From the NCBI RefSeq assembly GCF_949628265.1, contig NC_088787.1, forward strand, positions 18,342,501-18,406,500: 64,000 nucleotides of DNA, given 5' to 3'. The notes under the pieces were generated by a model that had not been told where the DNA came from, did no database searches, and was given only the letters and a program-made list of their open reading frames with translations. Below, one piece after another: positions 1 through 14,900 of the stretch. Position 1 is the stretch's first letter. Every line of letters starts with the position of its first letter. The stretch is from Cloeon dipterum. Lineage: Eukaryota > Arthropoda > Insecta > Ephemeroptera > Baetidae. A program made the position numbers and the translations under genes.

Positions 1-3000
1 CGTTTCCCGCTGCAAAATTATTATTTAATCGCACTTTTCTTGTGCAATGCCCTAGTTGGCAAAGTATAATACCCGTTAGAAGCATAAACATTTCTTGGTA
101 TAACGAATAGACACGTAATTCGCAAGCTCATTGGTCTTGGTGATCAATTAGACGATGGTTTTACTAAGAAACGCGACTGAATTTAACATGGAACTCGGCA
201 AAAGAAATAATTTTGTCAACCTTTAATGAGCTCATAAATGGCCAAGACCCAATTTTTCTGTTTAAACCGCAATGTAGATTCGGCATTGGCTGAAAATTCA
301 ATTAAATCGGCTCCCACGTTAAAACTGCCCGGCAGATCGCAGGACAGGAAAGCTCCAAGGCGAAAAATGTTCAGTTACGACCGCACCTAATCGTATTAAT
401 TTTTTTTCAAAACTCGTTGAATAAACTACCAATACTGTTAACAAGGGCGACACACATATATCAAACACGCAAACGCCTTCCTTATAGACCCGGCTCAAAT
501 CACGTAAGAGATATCTGCTCGACGAATTATCGTTCCGGAGGCCACAAGTGGTTCTCGACCCATGGAGATTGACGACACGCGGCAGTGCAAGTTTTCGCCC
601 TTGCGTTAGAAAGTTCCGTACCACTTTGGGACATTTAGCGTCTCGCTAATAACCAAATGAGCGCGTACATGTCGTCACCGCAGATATTAATTATAGGCGG
701 ATAAAAAAAAACACTTTTTTGTTACACCGCGAGAAATCTTCGCAGACGAAAACGGATGTCGGATTGGAGGTCATTTTTTGAGGGGAAAAGTGAAATTTGG
801 TGGTGACTTATGCGCAGGTGTGCCTAATTTAAATGAATTCTTTTGTGTGCGTCATTGGAGATGACACGATTTGCCAGCTTTTAGATTATCATTCGCGTTT
901 CACTGAAGAGATGAATTGGTAAATTAATTCAAATAAAATAATATTAAGGTATTCAATTCGTTCCGGAAGCTGATAATTTTATCTCGACCTTTATAAATCA
1001 ACCACAAACTCTCTTCAGATGACAACCCAACACCCTGCTGATCCAAGCTGGAGTTACTCCAATTTTCCAGCGAAAAGACCGCAGAAGAGAAAATTCTGAG
1101 AAACCGAAAACCGGCGTTCGGGCGTTTCGGGGCGTGCAAAAAACGGCAGAAGTGGCGGCCAGGGGAATGAGTGTAATGATATGCAGACATCAGGCTTGGC
1201 TCTGGTGACCCTGTAAGCAGGCATCTCGTTTGGCTAGATGTAGCAGGTGCCGTTAGCGCGTCTGCTCAGCGTGACGTCACTCGTGCTCGCAGGAGCAAAT
1301 CCTGCCTGGCTGCCGCTGAAATTCACATGGCCGAAATATAGGACGTTTAGCGGTGCGCAGTACTAACCTACAACACTGCAGTTATGTGACACTCGCACGG
1401 GATGCCTGCCTGCCGATTGATAGATCTGCGCGCGAATGTGGAAAAAACGGCGGGCAAGCAGGCAGGCTGGCAGACGAGACGCGCGCGGCACTCTGCGTGT
1501 CCTTCCTGCGAAAGGTCAATCTGCCAAGCGGCGGACACTCATTCATTCTGCCCGCCGCCGAGAACAATATGTACGTTGTCAACTCAATATAGCGGTGCAT
1601 CGCTCGCTTGCAGGCCGATCAGCGGCTTATTTTGCCTCTTCTCGTTCTCTTTGTTTGTCTTAAACACGTGTAATATGCAAAACCATTTCTTGGGAATCCT
1701 TGTTGTTTGATGACTCGCGAGAATTCAGCACTTGTTGGGCGCCTGTTAGGCGTTTCCTTTTTTGATTTTATGGTCGGCTGGAGAATGTCCGAAAATGCTT
1801 CTATTTAACTGTTCAGCTGGTTAATTTGTAGCTGTTAAGTGATACTTCACGTCAAACAACAAAGCTTTTGAAGAACTCGTGATCTTGAGAATAGAATGAC
1901 TTGCAATCGTGCTTTGAACTATTTTCTACTTGGCCTAGGAGCAAATAACAAGTTTACGGAAGTCAATCGACACAAAGAAAATAGCAAAATACGCATTTTT
2001 ACTTATTTTATTAAGTGTTAATAGTTAATTCATATTATTCTAAAAAAAACTGCTAGGAATTTTTACCGATTCGAAGTAGAATTAATTCACGATTGTTGCA
2101 CATATAGTGAAAAGTGCTAAATTTACGTTATTAGATACTTACAATTTAATTTACAAGTCCCTCACTTAAATTTTATTTGTGCTTAGTTAAGCTCAAGCTC
2201 CTCATAATAATGTTGACAATTTAATAAAAAAATTGATTTTAAATTCCAAATAGCATTATTAATTTTTCATATGATAGTAACAATTGACGTGACATTCAGT
2301 CAACCGCTTCCTGTAAATTTCCCTTTGCGGTTACAAATGGCAAAGTCATTTCCACTGACGCAAGGCCTAGGTACAGTAAATGCAATTCTGCTACCTTAAA
2401 AAGCAAAATTATGTGGGAATAAAGAACAGACAGACCACAATAATCCATCTTACTCTGCACCTTGCGGAAGTTTCTGGCAATGAGACTAAAAATTCATTAA
2501 CGTCAGCCAGCTAACACCTAGAAGAGGCCCGCGCCCTTAATCTGATAACTTTTGCGTCAGATTAATGCGCCATCATCCCATCTCGGCGTTGAAATCTGAA
2601 TTGACGTGCGGCCTTGCATCTCGGTTTTCTGCTCGTTTTGATCGATTTTCAAGAGCAGCCAGCCAGGCGGGCGATTTCATTCCACTCTCGACTCAATCAT
2701 CCGCGCCCGTTTGCGCTTATGTTAGTGGGTGGAGTATGTGCTAGTCGCCGACTCTCCTTTGAAAACAAGAGTCTCTATACGAGCGAGTGCAATTCGAACG
2801 CAAGGTCAGGGCAGTCTCGCCGGACAACTCATGCTATTTCCCGAGACACGCCCTGCAGCTCAAGGCCCGTCCGCCGCACTGGTCTAATTAGCCTACCCGT
2901 ACCACTGCCGAGTAATGTCACTTCACCGCGATTCGCGGTGTCAAAAAGCAGTAAAGTGTACAACGCACAGCCGCCCGGAAAACCGCGAGCGAAGCTATCA

Positions 3001-6000
3001 GCTGAACCTATCTATGCGTCTGCTGGATAATTTTATTCCGTCAGTTACGCTGCGGTGAAATATTCTTTCTGCATTGCTTTGTGCTGAATCTGAAACAGTA
3101 GTTGCGTAACTTTAACGGCGCACTGCAGGAAAGATACATATTAACGAAACTGGCGAGTTAAAAATCAGTCGGAGACCTAGTTTCATAAAAAACGTTTATC
3201 TTCTCTCGAATTCACGCGTCTATCATTTGATAAAAAAACTGTTAGCTCGATTATGACGGACATCAGATGCTATAATATTTTAAATTAAAATGACTCTGAC
3301 ACACAAAAAATGCGTTTAATTAATTTTAGAGACTTTCGATACAAAAAACTGTTCCAATTCATAAGAGGTGAATAAACTTGTCCAGTTTAGTGGCTACATT
3401 TGTTAACACGGCCTCTGGACCATTTCAAATGGGCTTCGTTTTCTAGCCTTGACGATTCGCACCAGGAAGCAACCGTCGTCAGATTACGAAAACCATTTTA
3501 ATTGAGCTGCACCGAAACTCGAGTCGGCCAACTCGAATTACACGGCCAATCAATCAGCAGAAAAACGCCGGTGGATATTTATGGTGCAAGCAATCCGAGC
3601 TGCTGACCGGCAAAACTTTCATTCTTGTGACCAGCGCGCCCCTTTCTCGTCGAGCCGCTCGCGAATCGTTGCTTATGGAAATTGGCGGCTGTATAAATAA
3701 CACCCGACTGGCTGGCTTGAAAACGAGACGAGGCAGACCAACCACACCCTTGCTCGCAGCTTTGGTGAAAGCAGCCCAATGAGTAGACAGGAGCCCTCAC
3801 AGAGGCTGCGCGCGACATTAAATACGTATAAACGCTCTCATAAATTTAATATTATGCTCTCTAACTTCTAACTTGCTCCTTTACTAAACAACACAGTTAA
3901 TACATTTGTCTACTGGTGCATTTCAAACGCGTTCATTTTCCGTTTCCGCTCATACAATTCCTGAAAGAAAGGGAGCAGAGGTGAAACCTATCCACCTACA
4001 ACTTTCAGCAGGGGGCGTTCGCCAATTGTTTCCCACTTGCTCACAGCACTTCGTGACTCGATCAACAGAAGGAAAAGTGACTCAATTTTTTGGGCTCGGC
4101 TCAATTTGCACGCTTGGAAATTTTATTACATATAGCAGACCAATGTCTCGATAGCGAGGAAAAGGGAGCAAATATAACTCAGGTGCACTGGATTTATTCA
4201 AAGTGATTAGCTAAGTGATTCAACAACCATGAAATATTAAATCTGGGAATATAAATACTAGATTTCGCAGATTTTACCTCAATTTGATCCACATTTATCG
4301 CATAATATTATTCATAGCTTGAAAATGTGCTCTCATTCATTCAGATGATATATCTGCTCATCTAGCACCTAACCAGCCCATTATGCAGAAAAAGCTTTTA
4401 AGACATAATCAATATCCGGAGTTCGCTTAAGCGAGACATTTTGATTGATGGCGCAGTGAATCGCATGAAAATCTCCAAACCTGATCCGGAGCAGGTGTTG
4501 CATAATAGTCGCAGATTTTTCTAATTGGCCAATAGAAAGTTGATCAGGCACGAACAGCGCTTCCTCGTGCACGAAACTTAATTACGTAGAAAATGCGTGT
4601 CTCATGTGTGGCTAGAAATTAAGAGCAAGTTAATTAACCAACCGACAGTAAAGCCACCTCCTGAATAAGAGCCAGCCGTCGACCAATGTACTTGTACATG
4701 TAGAACAGCTATACTGCACTTTGTTCTTTTGTTCCTCCCCCGGGGCGATTACACTCCACCTTTGAGAAATAATCCGGCGTAATAAAAGTTTCTCAAGTTG
4801 TTCCTGTCTTCGCAAAAACGGCTTCGAGTTTCATCACGTTTCATGCCCCTTCGAGCTGATTTTGGCCAACAATTTGCATTCCAAAGCCCAAGAAAATAGA
4901 GTCGAACGATAATTTGCTAAATTGCAGACTTTCTCCAGGAGGCAACGTGTTGACAAAAATCATCATGCTGTGCGATTATGCTCAATTTTAAACACTTAAT
5001 CCAAACGTCAATAGTTGTCACGGAGTTTAAAAAGAAAGCAGCAATTGCAACTCATCACAATTAACAGTGCCACGTGTTTTTCCACCATCTACGAAGGGTC
5101 ACACGCGGCGCCGGGAATCAGGAAGTGGCTGCTGGAAATACTGCTTTCGCTTCGAATGCAATAAGTCATGTACCCCTGGGCAAATTACTGCTTTAGCATG
5201 CTGCTTAACTCGTTGTTGTCAGTGGTGGTGCACACATAATAGCACCTACAAAGGCCAAAAATTCAATCACCCACAACTTTCACCTTTCTAAAGCTCGTTT
5301 CTTTTGCACCCGATTCAAATACTGGCCCGCCGAAATTGAGTTATCTCCGTTCACATCAATAAGATAGGTGTTCGATCGCATTTCATGCAGCCACAAATAA
5401 TCCGTAAATTGTGCTGATATTGAGGAATTTCTGAAAGTAAAAGCTTCCATTAAAGCAGGCGTCGTTAATCCGCGCGTTTAAACAGCAGCACGATAAAATG
5501 CACTTTCTTTGCTCCATTACTTAATTCGCTGTTACTTTTGATCGAGTTGAGTAAAAGCAGGCGTCAAGATCGGTGCTGTAACACAAAAGGCGGGAAACGT
5601 TTATTTTTGTTATCACAATTAGGGCCCACGCCTTTTACCTTTGATAATTCTCGCGCTGAGATGTCGCTCCCACTTCCAAGCAGCAGCATGTCTGCTGGAC
5701 TCAAGTCGTAAACTAAATCATGCAAATCACCCGTTAATGAATACTACCCATTTCTCTCTGCGGTTACCCATGCATAAAAATACACCTTAAGAACTACTTC
5801 CTCTTTACACAAATGCTGCTAAAAGGGGCAATTCGATCCTTCTGCTAATTAAAAAAGCCCATGGGTATAAAAAGGGAAATCTGCAGAACAATTACAAAAG
5901 TAACGAAATTCTTTTTACTGGAGTATTGTAATTTGGTGACTTTATGAGCAATAAATATTCATTGCTGCATGGATTTACCGTTCACAAACACATTCCCAAC

Positions 6001-8979
6001 TAATCACATTAAGGATGACACCGGGTACACAATTTCCGCATCAAAGCAATCAATTTGCCATCTGTACGATTCGACAAAGTCGTGCCGCTCGTAAAACAAA
6101 GCAGAACGTGTGTGCTCACATTGACTACAGAATACGCATTCAACTAACAGCATTAGCGCGGCAATTCAATTTTCCTCACCTTGGAGGTGCAATCGTGTTT
6201 GTCAAAGGTGCGCGCGATTCCCACTCGGCGGCCCATTTATGGGTTAGGAGGTTAGAGATGAGAGAAGCTTGGGCTGCGCAGGATGCTCTCACTATCAAGC
6301 ATTGTTCGTTGCATCCTCCGAGCTAACTGGCTCCCACGCACTTAGTTCTTGACGAAAACAAAAACAATAAAAACGCACCAGCACAGGCACAGGCACAACA
6401 ACAATTATTCTATTTTTCGTTGGCACGATAAGCTTTTGTCTGCACGCCGGGTTTGCATTATTTGAGTTTTCCGTTCCCAGTCGGAACAAATTTTTTTGCG
6501 TACGGTACACTCGAATTGGTTGCTGAGAAATCTGACCACGCCGCGCTGGGCATTTCTGCGAGGATGTGCACTTTAGGAAACTGTTCTCTTTTATGGGAGA
6601 ATGATATTTATAACAAGAGGATTATGCAAATCGTTGATAAGACTATTTTTCATGTAGCTCGATGAGAATGGCACAAACTGAAACACAATATGCAAGTTTG
6701 AGAAGGTTTCACGAACCCTTTGGTGTGAATACAAACGAAAAACTATCATATTTCAAGCACGTCGTGTTGAAATACTATAGAGAAATATGTACTGTCAGAT
6801 GTTTGGAAGCAAACTAGCAAAATCAAAGCAACACAATATCCATAACATGTAAATGAGGGTGATCACGATTGCAAAATGCTTTAACACACATATATTGAAA
6901 TGATTTGCCCGTAAGCATGAAACCAAATGCAAATACATTAGAAAGCAGAGCAAACAATAATTCCCTCTAGCGCAACTCCTCTATAATCAAACGTTTAAAT
7001 AACGCAAATTGCGAGGCTTTTCTTCCTCCCGAGTTTAAGCGAACGCGCCGAAACTGTAATTAATGTTCAAATTATGAAAATTACGTCAGCCTGGCGCTGA
7101 GGTAACTCAAATAATCTCGGCTGCCGCAATTGTGCGCGTATTTTTTGCCCAAATGCGTGCGAGACGGCCGCAAACTTTACCCACGCCTTGAATTTTTCGC
7201 TCCAAGAGCAAACGAGCAGAGGCATCTCTTCCAGAAGAGTGCACTCGTCAAATTATGCACGACGATTGTGTAACTGGACATTATGTGGGCGAACGAGCTG
7301 AATTCCTCCTGCAGTCGGCAACTCACCTTGCAGATAGATGGTTTAAATCTAAGTGAAAGTTTAAACGCGTGATGATACAAGAAATTTTGACCATCTGCTG
7401 TTAGAGTAACAAAAACCTATATTAACATCAGCTTCATGTTCAATTTGCTGGTAAAGCTACATGAATTATTCAAATGTTAAAAGCCGTTTTTATGGTTTGA
7501 TGAACACTGCGGCATTTAAGAAATCTGACGCAAGAAAAAATAGTTTTCCTCAGGAAAAACATTTTAGACTCGAGTTTCGAAAGATAATTACACTACTACT
7601 TGCTGATCAATTATAATTCATCCAGCGAAAAGAGCACAACATTTTGAAATGATAATTGTCTTAACCTTTTGTGTTGGGAGTGCTTTCCTGACTCTTCAGA
7701 AAGGTGCATTCCGGCCGGTGTATAATTAATTGCGCACACAGCACACACACGCGGATACTTGACGAAGAGCGGAGCATAAAAAGGCCATTAAAATGCGTAC
7801 AGCACATTTTTCATGCGCGAGAGGAAGGCAAAGAGAGAGAAGGAAAATGAGCGAGCGTAGATATATTCTCACTGCTCGTGGGTAGGTATTATAATGGTAT
7901 GTCGGTCAGCAGCATCATCAAAGGAGCGAATTTCAATTGAATATACGTGTATATGCAGGGTGCGCACCTGAATGTAGGCCGCGCAGCCGACAGTAGGAAA
8001 TGCCTTAGCTCTGCACCTGTCAGACAACAACAGGCGCGCAAAATTGCCTCTGCGGGCAGCCAGCCACTCTCGACGACAATGGCTCGCTAATTGTCTGCCT
8101 GACCCATTCTTGATTTTGCCCGGCGAATCGCAAAATATCCCAGACTGATTTATTGGCTATTATTTCACGGACAAGCAAAGGAAGAAAGCTAACCAAGCTA
8201 TCAGACGCAGAAAAATTCAAATTGTTCTTAGCAGCAAAAATTGTATTTTGAAATCAATTCAAATACTTATCTAAACGTAATGTCAAAACAAAAACAAAAA
8301 ACGCCAAATTTAGGAGAATGAGAAAAGACGTGGGAAAAATAGTCATCTATTGTAATCAGTGTTGCTTAATAATAATAAAACAAAGGAATATTTGCATCAC
8401 CGCTGATGAAAAGAAAAATCAATAGCTGGCATTTAAACTCTCAACTCTCGATCCTTCGCATGATCGTGGCGATTTCTTCGCCGGTAACGTGCAGCTATCT
8501 GCATTAATTTGTGTTTGTACTCCAACCTTTCGGCACGCTCATTACTTTAACTCGAGGCAGGCGCGTCCCCTTTCATTCTGCTGCTGTCACGACTATGTTA
8601 CAGCCGAAGAAAAATCGCACACGCGGCTCCCGGCGGTGCAGAAAAACACATCGCTGTGGCTTCCAAAAGTGTTACAAAGGCCTGTGACCTTTTGCCGCGC
8701 AGGTCAGCAGTCTCATCCTCTGTGACGCGGTAGAGTGTGGATTTCACTTCTCCGCGGTCATTCTACCTGTGCAAAAATTTATCAGCTATGTCACTAACAG
8801 AGAAACGAGTTCCTCTCCGCAGATATAATAAGCCCCGAGGCGTGTACATAGCAACCGTAAAACGAGCAGCAATAGAGCTTTTTATTTGCTGACAATGAGT
8901 GCGATTACACAGTTGCGCAATTCGAGAGAAAGGGCCCATTGCTTTTTGTATTGAATGCAGTTTTTTTAATCTGTTGCAG
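1..8979. other. Gene-free 5' region with GC-rich islands
   Basis: No exon with recognisable protein homology was found on either strand. Most of the stretch is AT-rich. GC-richer islands lie at about 1140-1640, 2610-3010 and 3580-3830, and a TATA-like TATAAAAA lies at 5866-5873. The longest open frame (2614-3030, + strand) has no recognisable domain and its composition fits a GC-rich non-coding island. Because the first LDLa exon at 8980 starts inside a codon, at least one upstream exon of that gene, with its signal peptide, should lie here or beyond the left edge. I could not identify it. The islands may be promoter or enhancer DNA; this is inference. Confidence 0.5.
1272..1279. promoter_or_regulatory. 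Palindromic CRE-like site TGACGTCA
   Basis: A perfect eight-base CREB/ATF consensus palindrome lies in a GC-rich island (about 1140-1640). No transcript start could be tied to it, so a regulatory role is only suggested by the motif and the local composition. Confidence 0.25.
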
Positions 8980-11900
8980 CCGATTGTGAGACGGGATTCG
9001 TCGCATGTAGGTTGGGCGTGCCTGAATGTGTGAAGTCGACTCAAATAAAGGACGGAATCTTTGACTGCAGCGATGGCAGCGATGAAGGTGATTACATGAT
9101 TCAGAAGAAAAACAAATTTTGATATACTTGATGATTACCAAGGTTGAAATGATATTGATGGATCGTAAACCAACTGGACAAGGCATGACAAGATATTTTT
9201 TTACCGCGTTTGTTAAAATTTCCTCGATATTTTATATTTAAAACACATTGAAAATACGATAAAGTATCCAACTGTTCTAAATATCTCAATCACGATCTCA
9301 CCAAATAGATCAATTTGCCAAATTTGCCTTTTAATTTTGTGAGTGTCACTGTGCATGCCTCGAGCCGTGAAAGAGATGCTCTGTAAGCGAACGATTGTGT
9401 GCACCAGATCGCTGCGAAATTGGCGACCTTTAAAAAGCCGAAAACGTGACCGAGTTGAAAAGGCGAGCCAATAAATAATCCGGACGAGACTCACGTTATT
9501 GATATGTCAGATTAGATACAAAAACACAGCATTGTTCCCTTCGATAGGTAAATAATTAATCCTTCCGCACGTTTTTCAACAATGCAGGCAGGTAGAATAG
9601 GAACGATCCATCTGCCTCCTACTTCAAACAATTATATTTTAAACTGATCTTCTAGTCGTTCAGAAGCAATAATAATTATTATCACATTCTAGGTTGTAAA
9701 AGCTCCTAAATTATTTTATCGCGTTGCCGCTTCTGTGCACTCGAGTGGGTTTGATAATTCTGCTGAGTGGCTGCGGTCCAAATTTTTCCAAGGAATGCAG
9801 TAAATCTCGGCGTCGGCCGTGTCCAGCAGCGGCCCGTTAGATACACGCCTTACTGCTTGGGGGCCGCCGAGCGTTCAGCTGGTGCTTCCGCGCGAGGGCC
9901 ACTTTTGATCATAGCACTGACACGAGATTTATTTCGTGTGTCCACTCGACTAATGAGAGCTGAGAGCTCGAATCGAAATCAAGCGGAACAGCACACAATT
10001 TATTTCTTTCCGACTTAGAGTAAACTGAACTGACGTTAGAGGTTAGGCATTTCTATTAGAAATCTCATCTAGCCTGCCTCTATTTCGCTTCTAGATTGAT
10101 AACCCTTCACAAAAACGCCAGCAGGCTAAAATATTAAATAAACACGGGACTATGAATATCTTTAAAAGACCAGCACGCAATCCAGAAATGCACCTACCAT
10201 AGAAAGTAGGCAACCTGCGATTTAGTAGTGAAAAGCCGGTTGCCTACTTTAATATTTTTCAATCTAATTTATCACTTTATCAAATAGAGAAAGAGATCTT
10301 AATGCAATATCCTTCTTTAAATTTCAGGTTGCAAGGAAGGAAGTTTTGTTTGCAAAAACAAAAAGGAGTGCATAGACCGCAGTAAAGTGCAAGACGGGGT
10401 TCCCGACTGCAAGGATGGCTCTGACGAAGGTAATTAAAACAAGGGAAATTTATTAATAAAGGTTGAACCCTACCATTTCCAATCGTAGTTTGCGAGCCAC
10501 TCCAGCACCGCTGCGTTTGTCCTCCCTTCAGATGCGTTGAACCTGAAAACGTGAAAGATGGGATCAACGATTGTGAAGATGGTTCAGATGAAGGTATTGT
10601 TTTATTGACACAGCCTCTAAATGAGTTACATGATAATGATGAATAAAAATTTTCATTTCAGTTGATTTAACGCTTGATGACTGCAAGAAGAAAGTCAATG
10701 GAAGCACAACGATCAAAAGACAGAAACGGAGAGCTTCAGGTAGGGTGACGATTTTTACTTTTGGGGTTATTACTGTTAAAATCACTTTAAGTGAACAGTC
10801 ACGGTAAAAACTCTTCTCAGATCTATCATTTTTAAAATTTCTCTTTACAATGTACGAATTACCAGAAATTTTGGTGCAAATCTCTTCTTTTCTCTTTCTA
10901 AAAACTTTCTTCCAAGTCTGTCCTTTTCTCATATTTATGTTCGTGTTTTTATTATTTTTTACATGTATGCGCTCTTCCTTCGCTGTTCGTCACGAAAACG
11001 CCAATTTCGCACACAAATAAACAAACACACTACACAAACACAATTAAAACAGATGTAAGCACCCGAGTTGACGGCCCAGTTACGACATCCATGTTTTTAG
11101 AAACCGAAATTTTGCCTAACGACCAAAAGCACCGCCCAACTGGCTTGCTGACCTCCACCGTTGGCACTTTCATTCAGCAGGGTACCACGACTGAGTTCGC
11201 TACCAAGGTGTTTGGAACACACGTTGACGGCCACTACGCCAAAATAGTGAGCACCAGCTCTCGCGTATTTTTCGCTGTGCCATCAGCCGCCGCAGGAGAT
11301 GCCCTCGGAGTTCTGAAGCCCACGGGGCTGATTTCGAGCGTCACTGCAACTAAAGTCTCCGGTCTTGCTACAACGCTGATAACCACCGACTACTACAGGA
11401 CGTACATTGATGGAACTTACGCGCAGCTGGTATCCAGCTACTCGAGGGTCGTGGAGCCTTCAATTCACACAGTGCTTGCGACAAAGGCCTACAATTCTGC
11501 TGCCTCTGGTCAAATCTACCCCACGGCCGTTCACGACTCGAAGCAATCAGTCATTGAAGTGTCTCCGATTAATTTCAAAAACGAAAATCAAATAGTGCCA
11601 AGCAAGTCATCAAGCATCGTAAAAGCCACTGCTATTGCTGAGGAAAAAACAAACACCAGAGTCACTTTCTCGAGCAGCAAGCACTCCGGTGAAGATGAAA
11701 ATGACAATTTCATAAACAAAATCAAACGATTCGATGGTTTTAAAATCAGTAAGCCTAAAACAAACTTGCCAACTTACACCGTGGGCCATTATGGCACTGA
11801 CCTACTAGATGAAACCACTGAAACTATAGTGAGCGTTGACAAGAGCGTTGAAGCTTACGTTAACGGCAAAAAGAAGGACAATAAAAACTTTGTCAATTCG

Positions 11901-14900
11901 TCTCGGCAAAGAAACATCAAGGGATTTAAAAATTTCAACGTGATCCACAATAAAGAAGACCTGCTTCATGTTGAGTCCACAATGCCAACTGTCACCTACG
12001 TTGGTTTTGATGATTTTACCACAACCGTGCACAACACAGTCATTGTGTTCATGCCTCATTCCAAAGCTCAAGTTCGTGCGACAAAGTCATTGAATCCGAA
12101 CATTAAAGTCACCAGTCTGTCCGAAATCGTTGTGCCAACTATTAGCAGCAGCAAGTTGGCCGAGTCAAGAAGCTCTCTCTTTAATAAACCAAGGCCAGCG
12201 ATCTCTAAAAACTACATCTCGGCAACCAGGACTTTCAATGCAATTTCGGCTTCATCAGTACCCTCTCTTTTAAATATCAGAAAGGAAAAAGAATTAAATG
12301 TTGAAGTGAAACCAGCGACAGAAATTGATCAGAACAAGGCTGAGAAAAAGGAAATTGAAGCTAGCAGTACCATTGAGATGGAAGCAGCCACTGATGTCAT
12401 GTCTTCATTGGGAATCGAGCCTTCCGTAACTAGCATTGAATCGAGTTCAGAGGCAGCAAGTGAATCCAGCACACTAAAGCCAACTGAGAGCATTGATTTT
12501 GCTACGAAAGCTGTAACTAGGGTAGCCGATCTTGAGGAACTATCAGCCAGCACCGAAGAAGCGCCGAAAACCACGACTGAACAGGTTGAGTCTACAACAG
12601 AAGGACTGGCCACTACTCAGCAACAAGAAGATGTGCTGGATGAATCTAAGGAAAATGAAGTTGCAAGCGTGAGAAAAATTAACTCTCACCCGGACGAGCA
12701 AATAATTGTGGAAGGAAGTGCTAGTAGTGCAACTTCTAGCAGCACAATCCAATATGTGACAAAGGTTATTCCGAATACAATTTACAGAACTTACACTTAC
12801 TTCACAACATTCTTTATACCAAATGCGGACAAAACATCTACTTCAATTAAATCAAACGAGGTTACAAGTACAGAAATCAAACTGTCGACTAGCCTAGTTG
12901 ACATCCGGGAAATCCTAGCAACTGCTATCGCTCAGCAAATCGTTCCTACCTCTAGTTACACGGTCGTTCCTTCTGCAACCGTTGAGACAACAACTGAATC
13001 TGAAATTGAAACCACGAATAATACTCCTGAAGTAACTATGACGGAAACCATGACCTCTGAAAATGAAATAATAACAACTGGGCCCACAACACCAATGCCT
13101 GATCCAGATGAAGAAGAAATCGAGCTTCTTCTGAAAACTCAGTATACTACTTATACTTATTTAACCACATACTTCCAAGATAAGACATCAAGCATTTCAA
13201 GCAGAGAGGAAGTCGTCACAAATATTATTACGTCTACCCTGGACAAAAATGCAGTGTTTACAGATCCTGCGGTCGCCGGACTGTTTGCTCGAGGCGACAG
13301 CATCGTTGAAGCAAATTCTATAGCACCAACTTCAGTGGGCGTAGGAAGACCAACCGAAGATATTTACAAGGATCTCCATGACGCGGAAGTGAAACCAACT
13401 GCTCGGATTGTTCCAGATGACATCCAATCTCAGTCAGTCAGGGATGAACCGGAAGACTTAATAAAAACTTATTACACAACATACACATACTTTACTACGC
13501 TCTTTGATGATAATAAAACGACTATCAACAGTAGAACCGAAGTTTATTCTAATGTTGTGTCACCAAGCAGTGCTGCTGATAAAATTCAGCCAACAAAAGT
13601 TGACAATTCTATCGTGCCAACTTTAGAGGTGAAGGCTACGAAAGTTAATGCACCAAATGACGAAGAGTATGCCAAGAAGTACAAGACAATGAGAGCAAAG
13701 GAAATATTGAGTGCTGAAGGAGAACAGTTAGTGGTTCAAACAGAAGAACCAATTAAAGTGACAATTCCCGTTCAACTAGCACCGGTTGAATTCACACCTG
13801 ATAGTATTCCAACTGAAGCTGTTCCCCCCAAGGAAGAAATTCAGGATGAGAAAAATAAAACGCTTGAATCAAAGGAGCTCGACTTGCATGAAAGCATTAA
13901 GTCAGAGATGTTCGATGTTCCCACAAATTCAGTGAAAGAGGATGATGTGCCATTGAAAAATGAGGACAATTTGGTCATCGGATCAGAGCCAGGAAGCTTA
14001 GATGATCAAATAAGCCTTGAAAGCAATACGGACATAGATCCATCACCATCCCTCCTGTTGCAAACAAGTTACACAACGTTCACCTATTTTACAACTCTTT
14101 ACAAGGGCCAAACGTCAGAAATTGTGAGTAGGCTTGAGACAGTAACAAATGTGGTCACAGAAACCGTTAAGCCTGATGAATCTGTAAAGGAAGCCCTAGA
14201 AACAACAACCGAAATCCAGAATGATCTGACAACTATTCAAGCAACCGAAGTTTATCCGATTACATACTTTACGACTTTCACCTATTGGACAACTGCATAC
14301 AAAGATGGGTCTACTTTGGTGTCAAGTCGTGAAGAAACAGTTTCGAATGTGGTTACTCCAACTAAGAAACAAAAAGATGACTTGCATACAAGTCAGGTTA
14401 ATGACGAGGCTGCAATAATTGTTACTCCAACGCCTGCTGAACTTGAACCAACAACATTTTACACAACGTACACTTACTACACAACATCCTACATTGGAGA
14501 TAGCACTGTAATTAAAAGCAGATTGGAAACAGAAACAAATATCGTAAGCCCAACTCCTGTGGATAATGCTCTGATTCCCACCCAAACTGGAAGAGCAATA
14601 GGTATTGCACCACCTGTTGAACAACTTTTGGATAATGCTAAGCAAGAAAATCCCTCTGACATTGAGTCATCAATTAAACCAAGTGACGTTCAAGGTGAGC
14701 ACTCATCGCTTAAAAATAATGAAGACCAGGAAAGCAGTTCTCAAGTATTTACCCCAGAATTGGTATCAACAACTCCCCCAACTGTTAGCGTACAGCCAAC
14801 TGGAGTTGTTTCCCGCAACGTTGGCAGCATAGTCGATGTTGACGGTATTTCTACCACGTACTTTGAGACAAAAGCGATTGGAACTTACATTGGAGATCTC

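Noticed and set aside
2614..3030. 138-codon + strand frame in a GC-rich island
   Set aside because: No recognisable domain, no signal peptide of good quality and no splice partners; a GC-rich non-coding island explains the lack of stops.
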